Shown piece by piece: positions 1-6,755 of a stretch of DNA of 28,068 nt. Each line of letters starts with the position of its first letter. Position 1 is the first letter of the stretch. The position numbers and the translations under genes are program-made. Below the pieces are notes generated by a model, which did no database searches, had not been told where the DNA came from, and saw nothing but the letters and a program-made list of their open reading frames with translations. This stretch comes from JAWLFY01 sp041685355. GTDB taxonomy: Bacteria > Planctomycetota > Planctomycetia > Pirellulales > Pirellulaceae. The DNA lies in the NCBI GenBank assembly GCA_041685355.1, contig JAWLFY010000056.1:1-28068 (forward strand). Reading direction: 5' to 3'.

Positions 1-394
1 CCCGCCACCAGCGGTTGTGAACCGGGTCAACCGCCATGTGGTTGGGAACGAAATCGACGATCTGCCCCATCCCGGCCTCGGACAACGCCGAGGTGAAAGC
101 GTCGAAATCCGTCTCGCTCCCCAGTTCGTCATGCAAACGCCCGTGGTCGCAGATGTCGTATCCGTGCGACGTCCCGGGCGTCGCCTGAAAATAGGGAGAA
201 CAGTAACAAGCATCGATCCCCAGTCGGGAAAGGTAGCGGACAATCGAGGCGGCGTCCCGGAAACCGAACCCGTTGTGGAACTGCACCCGATACGTGCTGG
301 TCGGGACGTGCCGTTTCTTTCGGACGAACTTTAACAACGCGGCGGCGTCGATTGCGGCCGGGAGTCCGGGCGAACAGATTTCCGCGTCGTTCAT
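1..394 (-). CDS. treY: Malto-oligosyltrehalose synthase, N-terminal part (runs off the window)
   Basis: TreY rearranges the reducing-end alpha-1,4 bond of a maltodextrin into an alpha,alpha-1,1 bond, making maltooligosyl-trehalose for TreZ. The 131 visible codons hold the start of the GH13 barrel: the strand-1 motif STYRVQFHNGFGFRDA near residue 33, YCSPYFQATPGTSHGYD (64-80) and the GH13 region I signature DFVPNHM (114-120). The catalytic Asp and Glu lie beyond the left edge. The ATG at 394 overlaps the treZ stop as ATGA, so the two are translationally coupled, and an AAGGGG-like ribosome site lies just upstream inside treZ. There is no stop codon in the window, so the gene is incomplete here. 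The identification rests on these TreY-specific strings and on the partner gene. Confidence 0.93.
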   Translation of the reverse strand, partial: MNDAEICSPGLPAAIDAAALLKFVRKKRHVPTSTYRVQFHNGFGFRDAASIVRYLSRLGIDACYCSPYFQATPGTSHGYDICDHGRLHDELGSETDFDAFTSALSEAGMGQIVDFVPNHMAVDPVHNRWWR

Positions 395-2394
395 CGGCAC
401 ACCCCTTTAAGAATGACGGCACCGGAACGGAGGAACGTCACCGCCGGTGCACCGCCGGACAGGTCGATATCGGGAGGGCACGGATCGCCGACGAATGCCT
501 CAGCCTCCGTGGTCAGCAGAATACTCCAATCCAACCCCCTGGCGGAAGTGATCAGCTCCCGCGTCTCGACCCGTTCCCCATCCGGTCCACCATCCGGTCC
601 ACCATCCGGTCCACCATCCGGTCCACCGTGCGGTCCACCGTGCGATCCGCCATGCGATCCGCCATCGGTCGCGGCATGAGCGGCAAGACGGACCAGGATC
701 AGCAGGATCGAATCGTCGCTGACCTCCCACCTGATTCCGAGGGTGCATCGATCCAATGCCGTCACGACAAACGGGGATTGACCCGATTCCGGTCCGTCCG
801 TCGCGACCACGTCCGTCGCGGCGAACGCCGGCTCGCTCCGTCGCAACGACAACAGTCGCTGGTACAGACGTAGCACCGCCGCATGTTCCGGTTCTTCAAG
901 CTCTTCCCAATCCAGCCGGCTCGCCAGGAACGTCTGCTCCGCTTGCGGGTCAGGAATCTCGTCACGTCGCTGAGGGTCGGAGAACGCCGAGAAATCTCGG
1001 AACTCCCGACGCCGCCCCCGCGTCACCCGCTTCCCAAGCTCCGGTTCGTGGTCGGTAAAATACAAGAACGGACTCCCCGCCCCCCACTCCTGCCCCATAA
1101 ACAGCAGGGGCGTCGCAGGACTCATCAGCAGTAGCACCGTGGCGGCCCGGTACGCGGCGGGTTCGATCTGGTGGTGCAGCCGTTCTCCGAACGCCCGGTT
1201 GCCGACCTGGTCGTGGTTCTGGATGCAGTGCACGAACCGCCGGAGCGGAACCCCGGTCGGATCGCTCCCACGCGCCTCGTCCCAGTGCCTCGAGTGCTGG
1301 CCACAGAAGAACCAGCCCCTCCGTATCGTCTCGGCCAAATCGGCCACCGAGCCGGTGAAGTCCCGAAAAAATGACTCGTGATCCCCCGCGAGGCGGCGGC
1401 GGACCTGATGATGGAAGTCATCCGCCCACACGCCATCCAGCCCCCACCCACCTCCTTCTTCCGGCAGAAGCATTCGTCTCCGGTTGCGATGGTCTTCGGC
1501 GATCAGCAACACCTGCCGCCCCGGCGAGGACTGCTTGACTCGGCAGGAGAGCTCGGCCAAGAAATGCCGCGGGCCGTCGTCAACAATCGCGTGCGTGGCA
1601 TCGAGTCGCAGCCCGTCGATGTGGTACTCATGCACCCAGTGCAACGCGTTCTCGATAAAAAATTCGCGGACCGGTCCGCAATGCTGCCCGTCGAAGTTGA
1701 GTGACGCCCCCCAGACCGTCTTGTGACGCTTCGTAAAATAGTACGGACTGAACCGCGGCAGGTAGTTTCCGTCCGGGCCGAAATGGTTGTAGACGACGTC
1801 CACAAACACCCCCAAGCCGAAAGCGTGGGCACGATCGACCAACCGCCGCAACTCGTCGGGGCGACCATAACGGTGCGAGGGGGCGAACAGACCGACCCCG
1901 TCGTACCCCCAATTCCGCGAGCCGGCACACTCCGCCAGCGGCATCAGCTCGATCGCCGTCACCCCCAAATCGGCCAGCCACGCCAGACGCTCGGTGACGC
2001 CGTCATACGTCCCCTCTGGCGAAAACGTCCCCACGTGCAGCTCGTAAAGAACCAGCTTCTCCAACGGGACGCCCGACCAGCCGGCATCGGTCCAGGAATA
2101 CCGGGCCGGGTCGATCACTTCCGACGGACCATGCGGTCCCCCGGGCTGAAACCGCGAGGCCGGGTCGGGCAACGGCTCCTGTCCTTCGATCCGATAACGA
2201 TACCGATCCCCAACCACGACGTCCGCGAAGAACGAGGAAAAGTACCCATCCCCCGATGCCTCCAACGGGAACGCCGTGACCCGTCCGTCGCAATGCGTCA
2301 CGATAAGCTCGACGCGTTCCGCCTTCGGTGCCCACACGCGAAAACGAACGCCGTCTCCCTCCGGAAAGGCTCCTAACGAGGACTCCCAACTCAT
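391..2394 (-). CDS. treZ: Malto-oligosyltrehalose trehalohydrolase
   Basis: This 667-residue cytosolic GH13 enzyme cleaves trehalose from maltooligosyl-trehalose made by TreY. An N-terminal beta-sandwich (FRVWAPKAERVELI, about 18-31) precedes the barrel. Barrel motifs are VDVVYNH (198-204), the nucleophile Asp265 in DGLRLDATHAI, the acid/base Glu300 in LLIAEDH and His394-Asp395 in IQNHDQVGN. The ATG at 2394 has GGAG seven bases upstream. The family is usually near 600 residues. The surplus is partly a Gly-rich run of GGPD/GGPH/GGSH tetrapeptides in the C-terminal beta domain (about residues 578-606), encoded by a 12-bp tandem array. That run is likely a surface loop that grew by replication slippage. 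The stop overlaps the treY start. Confidence 0.95.
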   Translation of the reverse strand: MSWESSLGAFPEGDGVRFRVWAPKAERVELIVTHCDGRVTAFPLEASGDGYFSSFFADVVVGDRYRYRIEGQEPLPDPASRFQPGGPHGPSEVIDPARYSWTDAGWSGVPLEKLVLYELHVGTFSPEGTYDGVTERLAWLADLGVTAIELMPLAECAGSRNWGYDGVGLFAPSHRYGRPDELRRLVDRAHAFGLGVFVDVVYNHFGPDGNYLPRFSPYYFTKRHKTVWGASLNFDGQHCGPVREFFIENALHWVHEYHIDGLRLDATHAIVDDGPRHFLAELSCRVKQSSPGRQVLLIAEDHRNRRRMLLPEEGGGWGLDGVWADDFHHQVRRRLAGDHESFFRDFTGSVADLAETIRRGWFFCGQHSRHWDEARGSDPTGVPLRRFVHCIQNHDQVGNRAFGERLHHQIEPAAYRAATVLLLMSPATPLLFMGQEWGAGSPFLYFTDHEPELGKRVTRGRRREFRDFSAFSDPQRRDEIPDPQAEQTFLASRLDWEELEEPEHAAVLRLYQRLLSLRRSEPAFAATDVVATDGPESGQSPFVVTALDRCTLGIRWEVSDDSILLILVRLAAHAATDGGSHGGSHGGPHGGPDGGPDGGPDGGPDGERVETRELITSARGLDWSILLTTEAEAFVGDPCPPDIDLSGGAPAVTFLRSGAVILKGVCR
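578..661 (-). repeat. 12-bp tandem array inside treZ
   Basis: There are seven consecutive 12-bp units. Four are identical on the plus strand (CCATCCGGTCCA, 578-625), followed by three variants (CCGTGCGGTCCA, CCGTGCGATCCG, CCATGCGATCCG). In treZ they encode seven GGxx tetrapeptides, with Asp or His in the last position. The period preserves the reading frame. The gradient from perfect to degenerate copies suggests recent expansion at the 3'-proximal side of the gene. Confidence 0.95.
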
Positions 2395-2456
2395 GTGGCC
2401 ACTCCGTTTTCACGTCGGCGAACCGCCGTCGGTGATCCATTCCCTCTCGCCCGTTT

Positions 2457-2582
2457 AACGCCAACCGCATGCTTAACACCAACCGCATGCTTAACACCAA
2501 CCGCATGCTTAACACCAACCGCATGCTTAACACCAACCGCATGCTCGCCGCAAACCGCGTGCCTAACGCAAACCGCCACGGC
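2457..2582. repeat. 18-bp intergenic tandem array
   Basis: There are five clear 18-bp units with consensus AACACCAACCGCATGCTT (2457-2546; first unit with one change, last unit ending in C), then two degenerate units to 2582. Each clear unit carries the palindrome GCATGC. The array lies between treZ and the GH15 gene. If the sigma-54-like element at 2549-2565 is used, the perfect copies fall inside the treZ 5' leader. The spacing is wrong for CRISPR because there are no spacers. Confidence 0.95.
2549..2565 (-). promoter_or_regulatory. Possible sigma-54 (-24/-12) promoter of treZ-treY
   Basis: Read on the minus strand this is TAGGCACGCGGTTTGCG. It matches 11 of the 14 specified positions of YTGGCACGRNNNTTGCW, with the invariant GG and GC exactly ten bases apart. 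The start of transcription would fall near 2538, giving a leader of about 144 nt that spans the 18-bp array. The element overlaps the degenerate repeat units, so part of the match could be chance. Confidence 0.35.
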
Positions 2583-2940
2583 ATCACCGAATGCCACGTC
2601 AGGTTCTTCCGCGATCTTAGTGGCAACTGTCCGGGGTGCAGGTTTTGGAGGTATTGCTGCGATGTCCGAAGTGGGGATGCGTACGAGCGCGGACGAACTC
2701 GAGAGGGTCCTCCGCCGGCAATCCCCCGATGCACGACACGAAGCACCTTCGGCGCATCGCAGACCAAGCGATTCCTCGGTAGATTGCCGCTCAGCCGTGC
2801 GCACCACCACATCACCTCGCGTCGCTTGGTGTACTTCCTTCACCATTCGGACACCGCAGCGATGCCTGAAAAAACCTCGCCGACGCCGGCCCGCGATCCA
2901 CTAAAATCGCGGAACGGCCTCCCCCAATAGGACTTCCGCC

Positions 2941-4740
2941 GTGGCACTCCCCATCGAGGATTACGCCCTCATCGGCGACTGCGAAACCGCCGCCCTCGTG
3001 GGAAAGGACGGGTCGATCGACTGGCTTTGCCTCCCCCGTTTCGATTCCCCGGCCTGCTTCGCCGCCCTCCTGGGACGGCCCGAGCACGGCCGCTGGCGGA
3101 TCGCCCCGGTCGGGGACATTCGACACACGAAACGCCAATACCGCAACGACACGCTCGTTCTTGAAACGACGTTCGAAACCGACACCGGCACGGCGACCCT
3201 CATCGACTTCATGCCGATCAGCCGCCGACGTTCACGTGTTGTCCGCATCGTCACCGGCCATCGGGGCACGGTCAAGATGCGAACGGAGTTCGTCGCCCGC
3301 TTCGACTACGGCAGCATTACCCCTTGGGTACGCCACGAGTCGAATGGCATCGAAGGAGTTCGCGCCACGGCCGGCCCCGAGACGCTTCACCTGAGGACAG
3401 GGGTCGCACTCCGCGGCGAAGACTGGGCCACCGTCGGCGAGTTCGATGTTCGCGAAGGAGAGTCGATCCCCTTCGAATTGAACTGGCATCCTTCGCACGA
3501 AGATCCTCCCCCGCCGTTCGACTGTTTTCAAAGCCTCGATCACGTGACAGCCTGGTGGCGGGAATGGGCTTCTCGTTGCACCTATCAGGGGAAATGGCGC
3601 GACGCCGTCGTCCGTTCGCTGATCACGCTCAAGTCGCTCACCTACGCCCCGACCGGCGGGATCGTGGCCGCCGCGACGACCTCCCTCCCGGAACAGATCG
3701 GCGGGGAACGGAACTGGGACTACCGCTACTGCTGGCTCCGCGACGCCACGTTCACGCTCTCGGCTCTGCTCCGCTCGGGATACACCCAAGAAGCGCTCGC
3801 CTGGCGTCGCTGGCTGCTGCGGGCGATCGCCGGCAAGGGCAGCGATCTACAGATCATGTACGGGGTGGCCGGAGAACGGCGGTTGCCAGAAACGGAACTC
3901 CCCTGGCTACCCGGCTACGAGGAATCCTACCCGGTCCGCATCGGCAACGGGGCGCATCGACAGTCTCAGATTGACGTCTTCGGCGAGGTACTCGACTGCC
4001 TGCACCTGGGCCGTCACTACGGACTCCGCGCCGCCAGCGACGAATGGCCGATCGAACGGGAGCTCTTGCACCGACTGGAGCAAGTCTGGCGAGAACCGGA
4101 CGAAGGGATCTGGGAAATCCGCGGCGCTCGGCGGCATTTCACGCACTCGCGACTGATGGCCTGGGTCGCCTTCGATCGGGCGGTCAAGGACGTCGAATAC
4201 CACGGCGTTCGCGGCCCCGTGCAACGCTGGCGGCGACTGCGGGACGAACTGCACGCGGAAATTTGCGACCGCGGCTTCAACAGTCATCGCAACTCGTTCG
4301 TGCAGTTCTATGGGGCGGAGGAAGTGGACGCCAGTTTGCTGATGATGACCGAAGTCGGGTTCCTCCCCGCCGACGACCCGCGGATGACCGGGACGGTGGC
4401 GGCCATCGAACGGGACCTGCTGCGGGACGGCTTGGTCGATCGATACCGGACCGAGACCGGTGTCGATGGCTTGCCCAAAGGGGAAGGCGCGTTCCTGCTC
4501 TGTACGTTCTGGCTGGCCGACAACTACGCCCTGATCGGCCGCCGCAACGATGCGGAACAAATCTTCGAGAACCTGCTGGCGATCCGCAACGACGTCGGTC
4601 TGCTGGCGGAAGAGTATGACCCCACCGCCCGTCGCCAACTCGGGAACTTCCCGCAGGCGTTCTCCCACCTAGGACTCATCAATACGGCCCGCAACCTGAC
4701 CCAACGCGACCAACCGGCGACCGTTCGCCCCCAGCCGTGA
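2941..4740 (+). CDS. GH15 family glucoamylase/trehalase-like glycoside hydrolase
   Basis: This 599-residue protein has the usual bacterial GH15 layout: an N-terminal beta-sandwich (1 to about 200; IEDYALIGDCETAALV and GSIDWLCLPRFDSP), then an (alpha/alpha)6 barrel. Family motifs are NWDYRYCWLRDATFTL (258-273), Glu392 in WEIRG as likely general acid, HFTHSRLMAWVAFDRA, and Glu557/Glu558 in LLAEEYDP as likely general base. Members release glucose from starch or glycogen ends, or hydrolyse trehalose (the mycobacterial-type trehalase). Sequence alone does not choose between these. The start is GTG at 2941, with AGGA upstream in a weak ribosome site. No signal peptide is visible, so it is probably cytosolic. 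Divergent from treZ and convergent with the pyruvate kinase gene, it would turn over what TreZ/TreY or glycogen synthesis makes. Confidence 0.88.
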   Translation: MALPIEDYALIGDCETAALVGKDGSIDWLCLPRFDSPACFAALLGRPEHGRWRIAPVGDIRHTKRQYRNDTLVLETTFETDTGTATLIDFMPISRRRSRVVRIVTGHRGTVKMRTEFVARFDYGSITPWVRHESNGIEGVRATAGPETLHLRTGVALRGEDWATVGEFDVREGESIPFELNWHPSHEDPPPPFDCFQSLDHVTAWWREWASRCTYQGKWRDAVVRSLITLKSLTYAPTGGIVAAATTSLPEQIGGERNWDYRYCWLRDATFTLSALLRSGYTQEALAWRRWLLRAIAGKGSDLQIMYGVAGERRLPETELPWLPGYEESYPVRIGNGAHRQSQIDVFGEVLDCLHLGRHYGLRAASDEWPIERELLHRLEQVWREPDEGIWEIRGARRHFTHSRLMAWVAFDRAVKDVEYHGVRGPVQRWRRLRDELHAEICDRGFNSHRNSFVQFYGAEEVDASLLMMTEVGFLPADDPRMTGTVAAIERDLLRDGLVDRYRTETGVDGLPKGEGAFLLCTFWLADNYALIGRRNDAEQIFENLLAIRNDVGLLAEEYDPTARRQLGNFPQAFSHLGLINTARNLTQRDQPATVRPQP

Positions 4741-4751
4741 TCGGAAACGTT

Positions 4752-6623
4752 TCATGTCTTCTCACGCATCGCCGAGATGCTCAGCTTCCGCATCGTGGAA
4801 AGCTTCTTTTGCTGATGGCCTTCCATCCGTCGCAAAATGTCGCTCAGGAATTCCAGCGTTTCGACCAGGTGCTCGCCCTTGTTCAGCATCACGCATTCGG
4901 CACGGCCACTCATCGCCGCGTCGGTCACCTCGGCACGCGTCGGCAGCCCCTTCTTCGCCAAGCTCTCCAGGACTTGCGTCGCCCAGATCACCGGGACGTG
5001 AGCCGCCTCGCAAAGCCAGAGGATTTCCTCCTGGACTTCCGACATTCGGCCAAAACCCAACTCGACACCCATGTCCCCCCGCGCGACCATGATCCCCAGT
5101 GGCGGGTGTCGCATGCCGGCGAGCAGCAGTTCCGGCAACCCTTCGAATGCACGCTTCGTCTCAATCTTCAGCACGATTCCGGTCGACGACGTACCGAGAC
5201 GCCCCAGTTCCTCGATCAGCGATTCGACGTCGGCGACGCCGCGGACGAAGGACTGCCCGACGATGTCCGCGTGCTCGGCGGCAAATGCCAAATCGTCGAT
5301 GTCTTTCGCGGTCAGCGAAGGAAGATGCGTGCAGGCCGCCGACGGGAAGTTGACACCCTTCTCGCTCTTGATCTTCGCGGAACCTCCCCGAGCATCCGTG
5401 ACCTCGAGCAAAATCTCCTCCTCTCGGACTTCGCGGATCACGGCGCCCATTTCTCCGTCGTCGTAGTAAAACCGCTCTCCGACTTTTACCTCACGGAAAA
5501 TCTCCGGAAGCGTGCATCCGACGCTCGCCGGTTCGATCACTTCGCCATCCTCGTTGCGTCGCGGAGGACGTCCCGGGATCTCACTCGACGTCATCACCAA
5601 AAGATCGCCCACCCCGATCCGGTAGGTGCATTCCTCGGCGTGTCGCGGCAGGGAACCGACCGCGCCGCGGTACACCGTCTCGTCGTTTCGAACGATTTCT
5701 AACGCCGCTCCGGGTTCGACGAACGCTTCCTCGGTTGCCTCCGCCCAGTGGCCACCCGATTCGCCCTCGATGACGAGCAAATGTTGCACACCCCCGCGAG
5801 TGTCGACCACCCGCAACACGTCGCCCCCACGCAACTGACGAAGCGCGTCGTCATCCACCGGCAAGGCGGCGTCAGCCGCCTTCGGACGAACCCCTGTCCT
5901 TGTTATATAAATGCTCGCCGGGCGACTGGGCCGACCGAAAGCATCGAACTGCGGTCTCCAGCGGACGACATTCGCCCCTCGTACCAGAGGACCGGTACGC
6001 GGATTGGGACCCGCAAGATCCATTTGGATTTTGCAGGAGCGCCCGAGTTCGCGCTCCGCCCTGCGTAAGTGGTCGATCATCCGGCCCCACCTCTCCGGCG
6101 AATCCTTGGCGCAGTTGATCCGCATCACGTCCATCCCCGCGGCGACGAGTTCCCTGACCGATTCGTATCGATCCGCGCATTCGCTAAGCATGGTCGCCAT
6201 GATCCGTACCTTCCGATCTTCCCGCGGAGGCCCGAACAACGCGTCGGTGTTCCGTCCCAGCAATGAACGGTTGTGATCGAACGCCTGTCGCAACTCACCC
6301 CACCGATGCTGACGACCGAGCTTGCCGGCAATCCGATCCAGCACCGCCTGGACGGCCAGCAGCGTCGGTACAACGTACGCTTCCATCCGGCCCAGCGAAC
6401 TCAGCCCGTGCACGTGCAATTCGTACTGAAGTTCTCGAATGTCGTGTCGTCGTACGGCCAGGTAATGAACAAGGTTCGCGGCACTGCTTCGATCGCACCG
6501 GACTCTCGAAATCGCGTCGCCGTGCTCGTTCTCCAGCGCCACCGCGTCGTCTAACAACCGATTGACAGACCGCGTCAACTGGGAAATCCGATTGTGGAGC
6601 GTGTCGCGTTCCTCGTTCGTCAT
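4752..6623 (-). CDS. pyk: Divergent pyruvate kinase with N-terminal extension and no C-terminal domain
   Basis: The barrel begins near residue 137 (RKVRIMATM), after a mostly helical extension with no recognised domain. Retained residues are Arg168/Asn170 (VMRINCAKD), Asp202 (MDLAGP), Lys486/Glu488 (VLKIETK), Asp516 (MVARGDMGVE) and Thr549 (WATQVLESL), followed by PTRAEVTDAA. Changed positions include the family NFSHG, here NCAKD; DTKGP, here DLAGP; and SGETA, here NKGEH. The B-domain section is roughly twice the normal length. The protein stops at 623, right after the barrel, so the allosteric C-terminal domain is absent. The ATG at 6623 is chosen because GGAG lies seven bases upstream; the frame is open further but has no better site. 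It should convert PEP and ADP to pyruvate and ATP, but the altered residues leave real doubt. It follows glgX after 132 bp. Confidence 0.85.
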   Translation of the reverse strand: MTNEERDTLHNRISQLTRSVNRLLDDAVALENEHGDAISRVRCDRSSAANLVHYLAVRRHDIRELQYELHVHGLSSLGRMEAYVVPTLLAVQAVLDRIAGKLGRQHRWGELRQAFDHNRSLLGRNTDALFGPPREDRKVRIMATMLSECADRYESVRELVAAGMDVMRINCAKDSPERWGRMIDHLRRAERELGRSCKIQMDLAGPNPRTGPLVRGANVVRWRPQFDAFGRPSRPASIYITRTGVRPKAADAALPVDDDALRQLRGGDVLRVVDTRGGVQHLLVIEGESGGHWAEATEEAFVEPGAALEIVRNDETVYRGAVGSLPRHAEECTYRIGVGDLLVMTSSEIPGRPPRRNEDGEVIEPASVGCTLPEIFREVKVGERFYYDDGEMGAVIREVREEEILLEVTDARGGSAKIKSEKGVNFPSAACTHLPSLTAKDIDDLAFAAEHADIVGQSFVRGVADVESLIEELGRLGTSSTGIVLKIETKRAFEGLPELLLAGMRHPPLGIMVARGDMGVELGFGRMSEVQEEILWLCEAAHVPVIWATQVLESLAKKGLPTRAEVTDAAMSGRAECVMLNKGEHLVETLEFLSDILRRMEGHQQKKLSTMRKLSISAMREKT

Positions 6624-6695
6624 GTTTCGTCTCCGATCGAAACCCCAATCAGCTCGAATCTCTGATCTTGTGCCGTCTTCAAAGCATAACAACCG

Positions 6696-6705
6696 GACAC
6701 GTGTC
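6696..6705. promoter_or_regulatory. 10-bp palindrome upstream of the pyruvate kinase gene
   Basis: GACACGTGTC is a perfect palindrome in the 132-bp gap between the glgX stop and the pyruvate kinase start. It could be a regulator-binding site, but no promoter hexamers place it clearly. This is a low-confidence observation. Confidence 0.2.
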
Positions 6706-6755
6706 GGCCGCCGCCGTGATTCGGTCCCCAACCCGGGCCGCCAAGCTCGGTTCGG

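Larger units (their letters stand above)
2395..2940. promoter_or_regulatory. Divergent intergenic region between treZ and the GH15 gene
   Basis: This 546-bp stretch separates two divergent start codons, so it must hold promoters for both directions. It contains the 18-bp tandem array (2457-2582) and, on the minus strand inside the degenerate end of that array, a sigma-54-like element (2549-2565). Short open frames cross it on both strands, but they are compositionally unlike proteins and depend on the array being stop-free. No convincing sigma-70 hexamers were found for the GH15 gene. An ATG at 2662 with GGAGG ten bases upstream begins an 80-codon frame that resembles no known protein and is not called as a gene. 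Confidence 0.6.

Noticed and set aside
2662..2904. 80-codon plus-strand frame with GGAGG ten bases before its ATG
   Set aside because: It has no recognisable features, a late Arg-rich tail and an over-long spacer from the ribosome site; it lies in the probable control region of the GH15 gene.
4744..4753. GAAACGTTTC palindrome between convergent GH15 and pyruvate kinase genes as a terminator
   Set aside because: Five A/T-rich pairs with no loop cannot form a stable terminator hairpin, and there is no T-run.
4737..5702. 321-residue plus-strand frame overlapping the GH15 stop and antisense to the pyruvate kinase gene
   Set aside because: The minus strand carries recognisable pyruvate kinase motifs throughout, and the plus-strand product has none.
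6624..6731. 36-codon N-terminal extension of the pyruvate kinase
   Set aside because: The ATG at 6623 has GGAG at ideal spacing. The extension is Arg-rich and lacks its own ribosome site.
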